64,000 nt of DNA from Gammaproteobacteria bacterium (GCA_004173475.1 SEBU01000001.1:186001-250000), one strand, 5' to 3'; counted from the stretch's first letter, positions 28,701 to 39,306 are shown. Made by a program: numbers and translations. The notes: generated from the letters alone by a model not told the origin.

Positions 28701-29020
28701 TTTCAAATGCCATAAAACATCATGATCATGAGGAGGGTCTTATTCAAGTAAGTTCAAGACCTATAGATGATCAATTCGTCGAAATAAGCGTGTGTGATGA
28801 CGGCCCCGGAATACCCGAAAAATTCCATCAACGTGTCTTTGGGATGTTTCAAACACTTAAACCTCGTGATGAGTTGGAGGGAAGTGGAATGGGCTTGGCG
28901 CTAATTAAAAAAATCGTTGAAGGCTATGGAGGTAAAGTTATTTTGGAGTCTGAAGGACGCGGCACATGCTTTCACTTTAGTTGGCCGCTAAGAATAGGAA
29001 AAAGGCAAGAGAATGACTGA
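25709..29020 (+). CDS. Membrane-bound multi-PAS sensor histidine kinase
   Basis: 1103-residue hybrid-free histidine kinase. About six membrane helices (residues 22-210), a seventh at about 222-245, a helical periplasmic segment to about 390, a further helix (about 393-415) and a HAMP-like linker. Then three PAS domains (about 475-605, 610-730 and 735-855), a short coiled coil and a HisKA domain with H888 in VASHDLKSPLRG, and HATPase with N-box NAIKHH and G-boxes DDGPGI and GSGMGLAL. The HisKA/ATPase part resembles phytochrome-type kinases, but no GAF/PHY domain is present. It overlaps the receiver gene by eight bases. The ATG at 25727 is an alternative start. Signal unknown. Confidence 0.88.
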   Translation: METKLGMKAQEKVLQVITVKAPPAVYLFASLLCLLAIFVIFVWHYPLVFKTHRAAITLTAYNTAICLGFSGLGLFTLIYKKLWLTRIFAVFIAILSGLNLVELFSQHYFNVNFWFLKNSYAAGSVGLMSPTTAICLILMSLSLFLLSWPRNAFIIPIVFLNIAALTIALIAILGHGAGIVPAFVWLGIKMAIQTALAICLFSLATLILLGRVAVEAFNELNFFNRIVVGFGFMSTLVIAIGSIAFMQIHTVSAITHKLYESPTQINNASFRIKSEINLINRHLKNFAIQPELFKNQNISEELDRAEFNIHQDLAFIQKIDPKLAAEVDELSRGFILWKQYVLESCEILANNDVNTFSARTIHNGQEQLQAFESVLDRIGFQAQKQTTELNNSIQITENDAKKLVVVIVIGFLIIGATVASLITRSLTNQLQKIKDAMLALANENLTDTIPFLDHPKEIGDMARALNVFRENVSARRELETRLQQVIESMPNGIIMVNNLGMIEIVNAQAEKIFGYERNELIGNPIEKLIPQNIAKTHPSYRANFFQNPSPRVMGAGRELFGLHRNGSEIPIEIGLAPVDSKDGMKVLASVVDITERRNSTLALNESRERLELTTRINQIGVWEYIVDEGRLIWNNAMFEIYGLDRGSFNNTYVAWRQCVHPDDIKAVEKSFNESIAALTPFSSKFRIIQPDGTIKHVNVKAKVDRQAGNQQLRMLGTNIDVTREEMALARIHTLEALRSAIVEFSDDAIISKTPTGIITSWNLGAKNMFGYSAEEAIGKPITELLFPPHLAYEENMLLEKVNAGVEIKHFETLRKCKNGELINVSITLSPIKDPLGNIVGISAIKRDISAAIRAADMLSSRKFELEKINDELQKSNKELETFAYVASHDLKSPLRGIAQLSTWIEEDLASGETEAVRGHADLLRNRIKRMEKLLDDLLLFYRAGKTEGELTRVDMNFMVSEIFEIQNNKPGLRLRINNTLPTLDTFNTPLELVIRNFFSNAIKHHDHEEGLIQVSSRPIDDQFVEISVCDDGPGIPEKFHQRVFGMFQTLKPRDELEGSGMGLALIKKIVEGYGGKVILESEGRGTCFHFSWPLRIGKRQEND

Positions 29021-29474
29021 AAAAACCTATCCAAACGTACAGACTAAAGAATGCCGTGAAGTCAGCCTTTTAATGATTGAAGATGACGATATAGACGCTA
29101 CTGCTTTGAAGCGAGCATTAAACAAGTTGAAGTTACTCAACCCGGTTTATCGTGCTCGCGACGGCCTCGAAGGACTGGAAATGTTACGCTCAAATGTTGT
29201 GCCAGCGCCCTATATTATTTTATTGGACCTTAATATGCCGCGCATGAATGGCTTGGAATTCCTGGAAGCACTGCGAGCAAATCCTCTGCTGACGCAGGCC
29301 ATCGTATTTGTATTAACAACATCCAAATCTGACGAAGATATTACTGCTGCTTACCGCGAGCATGTTGCGGGTTATTTGTTGAAGCAGCGTATGGACGACG
29401 ATTTTTTGCAAGTCGTAAGTTTACTTAATCACTATTGGCGTATCGTCGAATTACCAGTTATTGCCGGGCAGTAA
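29013..29474 (+). CDS. Single-domain response regulator, Rcp1-like
   Basis: 153-residue receiver with no output domain. Acidic pocket in MIEDDDID, phosphoacceptor D72 in ILLDLNMPR, the conserved T/S (VLTTS) and K (LLKQ). The spacing and the N-terminal DDDIDATALKRAL resemble Rcp1-type regulators that pair with phytochrome-like kinases. The start overlaps the kinase stop by eight bases, so the kinase is the likely phosphate donor. It may pass phosphate or bind the downstream REC-GGDEF-EAL protein. Confidence 0.9.
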   Translation: MTEKTYPNVQTKECREVSLLMIEDDDIDATALKRALNKLKLLNPVYRARDGLEGLEMLRSNVVPAPYIILLDLNMPRMNGLEFLEALRANPLLTQAIVFVLTTSKSDEDITAAYREHVAGYLLKQRMDDDFLQVVSLLNHYWRIVELPVIAGQ

Positions 29475-29489
29475 CTTAGGGAGACACAC

Positions 29490-31250
29490 ATGAAATTGCT
29501 TTTAATTGACGATAATGATCTTGATCGCCAAGCGATAATTCGCACGTTTAAGAGAGCTGAGTGGAATATTCAAATCACCCAGGCATCTTCTGCGAATAGC
29601 GGATTAAAAGAGTTTGAAACCGATGATTTCGATGCGGTTTTGTTGGATTACCGTTTGCCTGATATGGACGGCCTGGATACCTTGCGTATGCTGGTCAGAA
29701 ACCCCAATCATCATGCCGCCATTATCATACTCACAGGCGCACTGGAGAACGAGGAACTCGAACAAAAATGCATTGAGGCAGGCGCGCAAGATGTTCTTTT
29801 TAAATCCGATATTTCACATAAACATTTAACACGTGCCATAGTCCATGCACGTACTCGTCACTTGCTTGAGCGAGAATTATTTGAAAGTCATCAACGGTTG
29901 CGCACATTGGCGGAGAATGATTCGCTGACCGGTTTATCAAATCGCTACTATTTTGATGAGAGCCTTCGAACTGCAATACCGCGAGCAAATCGTCTTAACG
30001 ACAAGCTTGCATTACTATTTCTCGATCTCGATAACTTTAAACTGATCAATGACAGTATGGGGCACGACGCTGGCGACCATTTGTTAAAAGAAGTGGCAAA
30101 ACGTTTACTTCACGTTGTACGTAACGGCGACATAGTGTGTCGATTAGGTGGTGATGAGTTCGCTATCTTGGCCCACAATTTTGAGTCGCAAGAACGCATT
30201 GTGCAATTAGCAGAACGCATTCTTGAGGAGTTACGCCGCCCCTTTGTTATTAAAAATATTGAACAATTTATTTCGGCGAGCATTGGTGTAGCAACTTACC
30301 CCGATGCCGGCCATGATGCCGGAGATATGCTGAAAGCGGCTGACCTGGCGATGTACCGGGCTAAACGTGACGGAAAAAATAATTATCATTTTTTCTCTTC
30401 TGCGCTCCACGCTCAGGTTCAAGAACGCATTCGTATGGAAAAAGAATTACGTTCGCTTATTCCTACCGACCATTTCATTTTATATTACCAACCCATAATT
30501 GATGCGAAGTCACTTGAAATTACCGGAGTCGAAAGTCTGATTCGATGGGACCATCCTGTTCGAGGAATTTTACCGCCCAGTGAATTTATCGGCCTAGCAG
30601 AAGAAATCGGTCTTATCATTGAAATAGATTCTCGCAGTCGGCTAAAAGCCTGTAAGCAGTTATCGCAATGGCGTCAGAAGGGGTTAGTCAACGACTATTT
30701 TTCGGTGCGTATCAATGTATGTGCACAAATGCTAACAGATGATGAATTACACATTGCGATAAAAAATGATTTGGATGAAACGGGAATTCCCGGATATTGC
30801 ATAGGTTTGGAAGTCACAGAATCTGTGCTCATCGAAAACTTTGAAAGGACTGCGAAATTATTACAACAAATTAGAAGTTATGGTGTAGAAATTTCTGTAG
30901 ACGATTTTGGCACAGGCTACTCTTCTATGGCCTATTTGAAAGCCCTACCCGCTCGTACGCTAAAAATTGATCGCACTTTTGTTCAGGGCGTGCCCGAGAA
31001 TGCAGATGATGCAAGAATTTTGCGTGCAATGATCGTTTTTGGAAAAAGTTTAAACTTGAAGATAGTTGTCGAAGGTATCGAAACCAAGGAGCAAGCGAGA
31101 TTCTGTCGCCAGTATGGTGCAGATTTACTACAAGGTTATTTATTTTCTAAACCTGTCAGCAGTGAAAACATAGAACAATTATTTTTAACTCACAATCCAG
31201 AAGCATGGAACGTACTTTTATCAATGACCGATGATATTACGCCGTCCTAG
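29490..31250 (+). CDS. Response regulator with GGDEF and EAL domains
   Basis: 586-residue c-di-GMP enzyme. Receiver domain residues 1-120 with D53 in LLDYRLPDMDG; GGDEF domain about 135-300 with an intact GGDEF (220-224) and an RxxD inhibitory site (R211-D214); EAL domain about 320-570. The EAL signature is ESL (348-350), but the other catalytic motifs (RINVCAQ, EVTES, DDFGTGYSS, LKIDRTF, EGIET) are present, so both synthesis and hydrolysis of c-di-GMP look possible. It starts 15 bases after the single-domain receiver, behind AGGGAG, and completes a kinase-receiver-effector operon. Confidence 0.93.
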   Translation: MKLLLIDDNDLDRQAIIRTFKRAEWNIQITQASSANSGLKEFETDDFDAVLLDYRLPDMDGLDTLRMLVRNPNHHAAIIILTGALENEELEQKCIEAGAQDVLFKSDISHKHLTRAIVHARTRHLLERELFESHQRLRTLAENDSLTGLSNRYYFDESLRTAIPRANRLNDKLALLFLDLDNFKLINDSMGHDAGDHLLKEVAKRLLHVVRNGDIVCRLGGDEFAILAHNFESQERIVQLAERILEELRRPFVIKNIEQFISASIGVATYPDAGHDAGDMLKAADLAMYRAKRDGKNNYHFFSSALHAQVQERIRMEKELRSLIPTDHFILYYQPIIDAKSLEITGVESLIRWDHPVRGILPPSEFIGLAEEIGLIIEIDSRSRLKACKQLSQWRQKGLVNDYFSVRINVCAQMLTDDELHIAIKNDLDETGIPGYCIGLEVTESVLIENFERTAKLLQQIRSYGVEISVDDFGTGYSSMAYLKALPARTLKIDRTFVQGVPENADDARILRAMIVFGKSLNLKIVVEGIETKEQARFCRQYGADLLQGYLFSKPVSSENIEQLFLTHNPEAWNVLLSMTDDITPS

Positions 31251-31272
31251 AAAGCAAAGAATAGGTGAACAG

Positions 31273-31476
31273 TTATCGACGCTGACGCGAAAGAATTAAC
31301 CGCTTACGGTCAGCAGAGCGAAGCAGAATTTTTTCTTTATCCTCTTTAGTCGACGCACTCCATTGAGTGATTTCTTCCAAACTGCGTCCACATCCCATAC
31401 AAATGTCATCGTCATTTAAGCAGCAATCACGAACGCATGGAGACAGGGAAGCAGAAGACGATGGCGTCAACGACAT
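31273..31476 (-). CDS. DUF1289 family protein
   Basis: 67-residue cysteine-rich protein of the DUF1289 type. The diagnostic segment is CVRDCCLNDDDICMGCGRSLEEI followed by W, whose cysteines may bind a metal. Members are common near redox or signalling genes in proteobacteria and have no firm function. It converges with the GGDEF-EAL gene (22 bases apart) and is divergent from trxB. Confidence 0.85.
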   Translation of the reverse strand: MSLTPSSSASLSPCVRDCCLNDDDICMGCGRSLEEITQWSASTKEDKEKILLRSADRKRLILSRQRR

Positions 31477-31553
31477 TTTAGATTACTCAGTGACAAAAAT
31501 TAACAGCGCGGCGTAATAGCTTTGTCCAATATCCGGCATTAACACAGACAATT

Positions 31554-31582
31554 TTGCGCCGCACCCAAGATTCGCCTATTAT
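31554..31582 (+). promoter_or_regulatory. Predicted promoter of trxB
   Basis: TTGCGC (31554-31559), 17-base spacer, TATTAT (31577-31582). The -10 matches 5 of 6; the -35 only 3 of 6. It would give a leader of about 45 bases before trxB. Confidence 0.5.
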
Positions 31583-31625
31583 GCACCCACATTAGTGAAA
31601 CCACTATTTTGAATGACTGTTTTAA

Positions 31626-32582
<957 letters not shown>

Positions 32583-32608
32583 GTTTTCTTGCGAAACTTT
32601 GTCAGAGA

Positions 32609-32638
32609 AAAAAGCTGCTTTAAAAAGCGGCTTTTTTT
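32609..32638. terminator. Bidirectional terminator between trxB and spoVR
   Basis: AAAGCTGCTT (32611-32620) pairs with AAGCGGCTTT (32625-32634, one T-G pair), flanked by T7 on the plus strand and T6 on the minus strand. It serves both convergent genes and just touches the spoVR stop. Confidence 0.85.
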
Positions 32639-34148
32639 ATTCTTGCTCAGGACAATGAAAGCTTTGTTTTATTTCATCTCCATCCATTGAATGAAGATGC
32701 ACATCAAAACCCCACAATCGATGTAAATGTTTGAGAACTTCAGTCGCCGATTCTGCCAGTGGTTTTCTATTGTGCATTGTGTGATGCAAAGTTAAGGCAC
32801 GATCACCACGAACATTGACATTGAAGATCTGAATATTAGGCTCACGATTACCCAGATTATATTGGCCAGCTAAGGTTTCGCGCAAACGTTTGAAACCGCC
32901 CTCATCATGAATCGCAGAGATTTCTATTTTATCTTGTTGGTCATCGTCAACAATACTAAACAATTTTAGATCGCGCATAACTTTTGGTGATAAGAACTGC
33001 AAAATAAAACTTTCATCTTTAAAGTTGCGCATTGCAAAATGCAAAGTTTCATTCCAATTGCTACCTGCAATATCCGGAAACCATTCGCGATCCTCATCTG
33101 TAGGGCTTTCGCAAATACGACGAATGTCCATCATCATTGCAAAACCCAGTGTATAGGGATTAATGCCGCTAAAATAGGGACTGTCATAGGCGGGTTGAGC
33201 AATAACACTGGTATGCGATTGCAAAAACTCCATCATAAAACCATCGCCAACCAAACCACGGTTATACATTTCGTGAAGTAAGGTGTAATGCCAGAAGCAG
33301 GCCCACCCTTCATTCATAACTTGGGTTTGTCGTTGTGGATAAAAATATTGTGCAATTTTTCGCACTATACGAATTACTTCACGCTGCCAAGGTTCAAGCA
33401 GAGGGGAATTTTTTTCCAGAAAATACAAAATATTTTCTTGGGGTTCAGAGGGAAATCGCGGTGTATTTTTTTCCGCTTTCCCGTTTGCTGATTTAGGAAT
33501 AGTTCGCCACAAATCATTAACTTGTTTCTGCAAATATTCCGCACGTTCAACTTGACGAAGCTCTTCATCATGAGCGGATATAGGGTAAGGACGTTTATAG
33601 CGGTCAACCCCATAATTCATCAGCGCATGGCAAGAATCTATAATAGATTCAACTTCGCTAATTCCATATCTCTCTTCACACTTACTAATATAGTTCTTCG
33701 CAAATACTAGGTAATCGATAATGGAATCCGCATCAGTCCACGTCTTGAATAAATAATTACCTTTAAAAAAGGAGTTGTGACCATAACAGGCATGCGCAAT
33801 AACGAGCGCCTGCATGGTCATATTATTTTCTTCCATCAGGTAAGCGATGCAGGGATTGGAATTAATTACAATTTCATAGGCTAACCCCATCTGTCCGCGC
33901 CTGTAGGAATTTTCAGTGCTTAGAAATTGTTTGCCATACGACCAGTGGTGGTAACCAATAGGCATGCCTACAGCTGCATAGGCGTCCATCATTTGTTCGG
34001 AGCTAATGACTTCAATCTGGTTTGGGTAAGTATCAAGCCCAAATTCGGCGGCAATTTCACCGATGGCATGATCACAGTCACGGATTAATTCAAAACTCCA
34101 TTCTGAGGAGGAAAACAAAAGTGATGAATCAGATTTGGCTTGTTTCAT
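32637..34148 (-). CDS. ycgB: SpoVR family protein (YcgB)
   Basis: 503-residue protein of the SpoVR/YcgB family, named from a Bacillus sporulation protein but found in many non-sporulating bacteria, where its biochemical role is unknown. Conserved segments include HHWSYGKQF, the [14 protein letters not shown] motif and NPYTLGF. No signal peptide or membrane segment. Its ATG overlaps the yeaH stop by four bases, so it is the third gene of prkA-yeaH-spoVR, a set generally tied to stationary-phase or nitrogen stress. Confidence 0.93.
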   Translation of the reverse strand: MKQAKSDSSLLFSSSEWSFELIRDCDHAIGEIAAEFGLDTYPNQIEVISSEQMMDAYAAVGMPIGYHHWSYGKQFLSTENSYRRGQMGLAYEIVINSNPCIAYLMEENNMTMQALVIAHACYGHNSFFKGNYLFKTWTDADSIIDYLVFAKNYISKCEERYGISEVESIIDSCHALMNYGVDRYKRPYPISAHDEELRQVERAEYLQKQVNDLWRTIPKSANGKAEKNTPRFPSEPQENILYFLEKNSPLLEPWQREVIRIVRKIAQYFYPQRQTQVMNEGWACFWHYTLLHEMYNRGLVGDGFMMEFLQSHTSVIAQPAYDSPYFSGINPYTLGFAMMMDIRRICESPTDEDREWFPDIAGSNWNETLHFAMRNFKDESFILQFLSPKVMRDLKLFSIVDDDQQDKIEISAIHDEGGFKRLRETLAGQYNLGNREPNIQIFNVNVRGDRALTLHHTMHNRKPLAESATEVLKHLHRLWGFDVHLHSMDGDEIKQSFHCPEQE

Positions 34149-35419
34149 GCGACCTTCTTATGGAAAAGCTCACGAAAGACGGGATAAATATCTTCAACTC
34201 CAATTATGTGTTGCAGCGAAAATTTGTCGGGGTAGTCGTTATGAACCTCTTCATAGGTGCGCCAAAGCGCTTGATGATCGTGCGGAGTAATTTCAATGTA
34301 GGAATAATATTGACACAAAGGTAAAAGATGATCGCTCATCAATTCCTTACAGCTCGCGGAATCATCACCCCAGTTATCACCATCTGATGCCTGAGCGCCG
34401 TAAATGTTCCATTCATTGGGCGAATAGCGATCATCAATAATACTTTTCATAAGTTTTAAGGAACTAGAGACTACCGTACCACCAGTCTCGCGCGAATGGA
34501 AAAATTCATCTTCATCTACTTCTTTGGCGCTAGTGTGGTGACGAATAAAGACAATTTCAGTTTTTTCATAATTTCTTTGCAGGAATAAATACAACAAAAT
34601 AAAAAAACGCTTAGCAATATCTTTAGTTGCCTGATCCATTGAGCCAGAGACATCCATAATGCAAAACATAACCGCTTTGGAGCGCGGGATGGGCTGTTTT
34701 ATTTGCAAGTTATATTTTAAATCGAATGTATCAAGCCAAGGTGTTCGCTTAATGGCTTGAGAAATTTTACTCATTTCATCAATTATTTCTTCGCGTAATA
34801 ATAGGTCGCGACTGGCTTCCTCCTGACGATCAATTTCGTTTAATTGAACTTCTAGCTCAAGCAAGCGTTTGCGCTTGCCCGCTGTAAGTGCGATACGCCT
34901 CATGTTGGCGGCTCGTAAGGAGCGAACAATATTGATGCGCCCTGGCTGCCCCTCGTTGGCTATACCGCCGCGAACCTTTTTAAATTCCTCAACACCTGAT
35001 AATTGTCGTTTGATTAAATTTGGCAGTTCTAATCCATCAAACATAAAATCCAAAAATTCTTCCTGGGATAAAGTAAAGGAAAAATCGTCCTCACCTTCAC
35101 CAGAATCACTGGCATTTTTACCCCCACCCCCACCTGCTCCACTCTCCGGGCGATTCACTTTATCACCCGTGGAGAATTGTTTATTACCAGGCAAAACACG
35201 CGTGTTGTGGCCACCATTGCCATGATGAATGACAGGTTCACCTATATCTTTAGTGGGAATGCTAACTTTCCCGCCTTTATCAATATCTTTAATAGAGCGG
35301 TTACTGACAGCGTCGGAGACGGATTTTTGAATTTGTTCGCGGTAGCGCCGTAAAAATCGTTGACGATTAACCGCACTTTTATGTTTTGCGTTAAGGCGTC
35401 GATCAATGATGTAACTCAT
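34145..35419 (-). CDS. yeaH: YeaH/YhbH family protein (DUF444, VWA-like)
   Basis: 424-residue DUF444 protein. The C-terminal half has a von Willebrand A-like fold with the metal-site motif MDVSGSMDQ and a second conserved TGGTVVSS; the N-terminal part is basic and contains a Gly-rich linker (GAGGGGGK). In E. coli YeaH is co-expressed with the kinase YeaG and acts in the same stress response. It is 94 bases behind prkA and overlaps spoVR by four bases. Confidence 0.93.
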   Translation of the reverse strand: MSYIIDRRLNAKHKSAVNRQRFLRRYREQIQKSVSDAVSNRSIKDIDKGGKVSIPTKDIGEPVIHHGNGGHNTRVLPGNKQFSTGDKVNRPESGAGGGGGKNASDSGEGEDDFSFTLSQEEFLDFMFDGLELPNLIKRQLSGVEEFKKVRGGIANEGQPGRINIVRSLRAANMRRIALTAGKRKRLLELEVQLNEIDRQEEASRDLLLREEIIDEMSKISQAIKRTPWLDTFDLKYNLQIKQPIPRSKAVMFCIMDVSGSMDQATKDIAKRFFILLYLFLQRNYEKTEIVFIRHHTSAKEVDEDEFFHSRETGGTVVSSSLKLMKSIIDDRYSPNEWNIYGAQASDGDNWGDDSASCKELMSDHLLPLCQYYSYIEITPHDHQALWRTYEEVHNDYPDKFSLQHIIGVEDIYPVFRELFHKKVA

Positions 35420-35513
35420 GCTTAACCCTATACAAAGAGATTGACACGTTCTTTCGCACTATCATTCATTTGAACGGGAGCCGCATATCTAGCTATGCGC
35501 TCCCTATCAAGTA

Positions 35514-37436
35514 CTACTGCGATTTTCTCACGCGCAAATACCACTCAGACAACAAGCGCACTTGTTTTTCGGTGTATCCGCGCTCCACCATGCGCTGCAC
35601 AAAATCGCCATGTTTTTTCTTGTCCTGAGCCGATGCTTTGGCATTGAACGAAATAACAGGTAATAAATCCTCTGTATTGGAAAACATTTTCTTTTCAATT
35701 ACAGTGCGAAGCTTTTCGTAACTGCGCCAATCAGGACTTTTACCGGAATTGTTTGCTTTAGCTCGCAAAACAAAATTTACAATTTCATTTCGGAAATCTT
35801 TCGGATTGCTAATTCCTGCAGGCTTTTCAATTTTTTCCAATTCTTCATTTAATGAGGCACGATTAAGAATCTCGCCCGTTTCGTGATCACGATATTCCTG
35901 ATCCTGAATCCAAAAGTCAGCATAGGTAACATAACGGTCGAAAATATTTTGGCCGTATTCAGCATAAGATTCCAGATAAGCTGTTTGTATTTCTTTACCG
36001 ATAAAATCAACATATTTTGGAGAAATGTATTCTTTTAGCCCATTCAGATATTTTTCCTGCACATCTTTGGGGAATTGCTCTTGCTCAATTTGTTGTTCGA
36101 GCACATACATTAAATGCACTGGGTTAGCCGCAATTTCAGTAGGGTCAAAATTGAATACTTTCGATAAAATTTTAAATGCAAAACGCGTTGACAGACCAGT
36201 CATACCTTCATCAACACCTGCCGCGTCTTTATATTCTTGCAGCGATTTTGCCTTCGGATCTGTATCCTTTAAGTTCTCTCCATCATAAACGCGCATCTTA
36301 GAGAAAATATTCGAATTGTCTGGGTCTTTGATTCGCGACAACACAGAAAATTGAGCCAGCATTCGCAAAGTGTCTGGTGCGCAAGGCGCTTTAGACAGAG
36401 AACTGTTTTGTAGCAATTTTTCGTAGATCTGCATCTCTTCTTTAACACGCAAGCAATAAGGCACTTTGACGATGTAAACGCGATCAATAAATGCCTCGTT
36501 GTTTTTATTGTTACGGAAGTTTTGCCATTCAGATTCATTAGAGTGCGCGAGTATTACTCCATCAAACGGAATTGCACCCAAACCTTCGGTGCTATTGAAA
36601 TTTCCCTCTTGAGTTGCAGTTAGTAAGGGATGCAGCACTTTAATAGGAGCTTTAAACATCTCCACGAATTCCATTAAGCCTTGGTTCGCTCGGCACAGGC
36701 CACCGCTGAAACTGTAGGCATCCGGATCATTTTGCGGAAATTCTTCTAACTTGCGAATATCAACTTTACCTACCAAGGACGAAATGTCCTGGTTATTTTC
36801 ATCGCCGGGCTCAGTCTTTGTAATGGCAATTTGATTTAGGATGGACGGATAAAGTTTAATCACTTTGAATTGCGTAATATCGCCACCAAATTCTTGCAAA
36901 CGTTTAGCAGCCCAAGGTGACATAATTGTTTTTATATAGCGGTTAGGAATTCCATAATCCTCTAAAAGGATTTGGCCATCTTCGTCTGGATTAAATAAAC
37001 CTAAGGGGGATTCAAAAACGGGAGATCCTTTAATGCAATAAATCGGCATTTTTTCCATTAAGGTTTTAAGCATTTCAGCTAACGAAGATTTACCGCCACC
37101 GACAGGACCCAATAAATAAAGAATTTGTTTTTTCTCTTCCAAACCTTGCGCCGCATGTTTGAAAAACGACACAATTTGTTGAATACATTCCTCCATTCCA
37201 TAAAACTCGCCAAAAGCTTTGTAGCGTTTGATCATTTTATTGGAGAAGATACGGCTTAAACGAGGATCGGATGCTGTATCCACCATTTCAGGTTCGCCGA
37301 TTGCCATCAACATACGTTCAGCCGCAGAGGCATAAACGCTTGGGTCTTTTTTACATAACTCCAAATATTCCTTAATGCTTAACTCTTCCTGCTGAGTGGC
37401 TTCGTAACGCTCGCGGTAGTGATTGAAAATGCTCAT
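35514..37436 (-). CDS. prkA: PrkA/YeaG serine protein kinase
   Basis: 640-residue AAA+ protein with a C-terminal PrkA kinase-like domain. Walker A GPVGGGKSS (K116), Walker B-like GVILAHSNESEW, and the C-terminal PrkA region ending in VQRMVERGYTEKQVRLL. In E. coli YeaG is a kinase of the adaptation to nitrogen starvation; AAA+ protease activity has also been proposed for the family in Bacillus. First gene of the prkA-yeaH-spoVR operon; GAGG precedes the ATG. Confidence 0.95.
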   Translation of the reverse strand: MSIFNHYRERYEATQQEELSIKEYLELCKKDPSVYASAAERMLMAIGEPEMVDTASDPRLSRIFSNKMIKRYKAFGEFYGMEECIQQIVSFFKHAAQGLEEKKQILYLLGPVGGGKSSLAEMLKTLMEKMPIYCIKGSPVFESPLGLFNPDEDGQILLEDYGIPNRYIKTIMSPWAAKRLQEFGGDITQFKVIKLYPSILNQIAITKTEPGDENNQDISSLVGKVDIRKLEEFPQNDPDAYSFSGGLCRANQGLMEFVEMFKAPIKVLHPLLTATQEGNFNSTEGLGAIPFDGVILAHSNESEWQNFRNNKNNEAFIDRVYIVKVPYCLRVKEEMQIYEKLLQNSSLSKAPCAPDTLRMLAQFSVLSRIKDPDNSNIFSKMRVYDGENLKDTDPKAKSLQEYKDAAGVDEGMTGLSTRFAFKILSKVFNFDPTEIAANPVHLMYVLEQQIEQEQFPKDVQEKYLNGLKEYISPKYVDFIGKEIQTAYLESYAEYGQNIFDRYVTYADFWIQDQEYRDHETGEILNRASLNEELEKIEKPAGISNPKDFRNEIVNFVLRAKANNSGKSPDWRSYEKLRTVIEKKMFSNTEDLLPVISFNAKASAQDKKKHGDFVQRMVERGYTEKQVRLLSEWYLRVRKSQ

Positions 37437-37756
37437 AAATTACCTCAACTAAGCGAATAAACCTGAAATTCTAGAAGCTGAATGCCGTATTACGGTTAAA
37501 AAATTGATACAGAAAACACCTTAATTGTTTGTTTCGAACCTTAGCTTAAGCATAGCTGCAAAAACGAATAAGCAACCGAATTAAATTCAAAATATTGACA
37601 GTATTATTAACTTCATCTGACAGCTAATTACACACAAAAATCACGCCAATCTCACAAATTTTTTATTTTTTTACTCCATCTGAATCAAAAATTATGTGAC
37701 TATAGAAATACCAGACTTGTAGAAGCTTGGATTTTTATCTTTATACGCGAAATTAT
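37437..37756. other. AT-rich divergent intergenic region prkA/aat
   Basis: 320 bases carrying the promoters of both divergent units. A TTGACA occurs at 37595-37600 on the plus strand but no good -10 stands at the right distance; TATAGA near 37700 is a weak candidate for aat. No gene or clear hairpin is seen. Confidence 0.4.
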
Positions 37757-38479
37757 ATGACCCAGATTCCCTGGTTAAATCCGACCAACACAATATTTCC
37801 GGCACCAGCGCTGGCCCTCAAAGAGCCGAATGGTTTACTGGCCGTTGGAGGAGATTTGTCACCCGATCGAATTCTTGCCGCGTATCAAAAAGGGATTTTT
37901 CCATGGTTTAATCCCGGTGACCCAATTTTATGGTGGAGCCCGAGCCCACGTACAGTGATATATCCCTCACAATTGCACGTATCAAAAAGTTTGCGAAAAC
38001 TACTACGTGCTGGAACTTATAAGGTGACTTTCGATCATTGTTTCAATGAAATTATGCGTGCTTGTGCTGGACCACGTCGTCATTCAGATGGAACATGGAT
38101 TAGCGAAGAAATTATTGCAAGTTATACCGCACTTCATCAGCGTGGTTTCGCGCACTCGGTTGAGGTTTGGTGCAATGACGCTCTCGTTGGCGGATTGTAC
38201 GGTATGGCTTTAGGTAGGATATTTTTCGGGGAATCCATGTTCAGCCGGGCGGACAATGCCTCAAAAGTGGGGTTTGCACATCTAGTACAGCAATTGTTAG
38301 CATGGGATTTTCAAGTAATTGATTGCCAAGTCGCTAACGATCATTTATTTAGTTTGGGCGCTGTAGAAATTCCACGCGATGATTTTCAGCGACTCCTGCT
38401 AAACTTCGTAAGTCAGCCCCGAACCTACCCGGCTAATTGGTCAAGCTTGGCTACTGATTACAAGCTAGCGAGGGCATAG
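37757..38479 (+). CDS. aat: Leucyl/phenylalanyl-tRNA-protein transferase
   Basis: Transfers Leu or Phe from tRNA to proteins with N-terminal Lys or Arg, creating destabilising N-termini for ClpS-ClpAP. 240 residues from the ATG at 37757 ([15 protein letters not shown]), the family start; the open frame begins ten codons earlier. The conserved core [31 protein letters not shown] and FGESMFSR is complete. It is followed after 11 bases by bpt. Confidence 0.96.
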   Translation: MTQIPWLNPTNTIFPAPALALKEPNGLLAVGGDLSPDRILAAYQKGIFPWFNPGDPILWWSPSPRTVIYPSQLHVSKSLRKLLRAGTYKVTFDHCFNEIMRACAGPRRHSDGTWISEEIIASYTALHQRGFAHSVEVWCNDALVGGLYGMALGRIFFGESMFSRADNASKVGFAHLVQQLLAWDFQVIDCQVANDHLFSLGAVEIPRDDFQRLLLNFVSQPRTYPANWSSLATDYKLARA

Positions 38480-38490
38480 AGAGGCCTCTA

Positions 38491-39198
38491 ATGACGGATC
38501 TTTCAACGTTAAAACTATTTGCGACTCAACCGCATCCGTGCAGCTACATTAACGGTGAGCAAGCCACGACTGTTTTTGTAGACCCTGAAGCTATTGTGGA
38601 TGTCGAACTTTACAGTCAGCTTTCCCTGTTGGGGTTTAGGCGCAGCGGCGCGCATCTTTACCGCCCTCAATGTAGTAACTGCCAAGCCTGCATGTCTTGT
38701 CGCATTCCCGTCGTGCTCTTCAAACCGAATCGTAGTCAGCGCCGCTGCTGGCATAAGAATCGAGACATCACGATAACCAACGTTGATCGAATTGATACTT
38801 TGGAACATTACAATCTGTACTCCCGCTACATAGAGAGCCGCCATCAGAACGGTGATATGTATCCCCCTTCGGAGGAACAATACAAAGCGTTTTTAACAAG
38901 CGAATGGGGTTCAACTCGCTATCTTGAGTTTAGAGTAGAAGGGGAGCTTGTCGGGGTTTCGGTTTGCGATTACCTGAAAGATGGTCTTTCGGCGGTTTAC
39001 ACCTTCTACGCCGCGGATTTACAAGAGCGAAGCTTGGGCAAATATGCGATTTTGGCGCAAATCCACCGTGCACAAGAGTTGGGCTTGAGCTATGTCTATT
39101 TAGGTTATTGGATCAAGCAATGCGATAAAATGAACTATAAAACTGACTATCGCCCATTGGAATTACTTATTAATCGCCGCTGGTTACGATTAAATTAG
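38491..39198 (+). CDS. bpt: Aspartate/glutamate leucyltransferase Bpt
   Basis: Adds leucine to proteins with N-terminal Asp or Glu, the second leucylation route of the N-degron pathway; E. coli lacks it. 235 residues. N-terminal [10 protein letters not shown] and the cysteine cluster [11 protein letters not shown] (ATE-type N-terminal domain), then the GNAT-like C-terminal domain with [14 protein letters not shown]. Eleven bases after aat with AGAGG upstream, so the two transferases are co-expressed. Confidence 0.95.
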   Translation: MTDLSTLKLFATQPHPCSYINGEQATTVFVDPEAIVDVELYSQLSLLGFRRSGAHLYRPQCSNCQACMSCRIPVVLFKPNRSQRRCWHKNRDITITNVDRIDTLEHYNLYSRYIESRHQNGDMYPPSEEQYKAFLTSEWGSTRYLEFRVEGELVGVSVCDYLKDGLSAVYTFYAADLQERSLGKYAILAQIHRAQELGLSYVYLGYWIKQCDKMNYKTDYRPLELLINRRWLRLN

Positions 39199-39228
39199 GC
39201 AAAAACCAACCTAATTACCGCTTTTCAC

Positions 39229-39257
39229 TTGGCTCAGCTGGCTATTTCAGGCACAAT
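39229..39257 (+). promoter_or_regulatory. Candidate promoter of infA
   Basis: TTGGCT (39229-39234), 17-base spacer, CACAAT (39252-39257). Both boxes are imperfect (4 of 6 in the -10), so this is tentative. Confidence 0.35.
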
Positions 39258-39306
39258 TCGCGCCTATTTTTCATGTCCCACATTTTATACCTGAGGATTA
39301 TGCCGC

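Noticed and set aside
37595-37617. TTGACA as a promoter for aat
   Set aside because: No -10 hexamer at 16-18 bases downstream.
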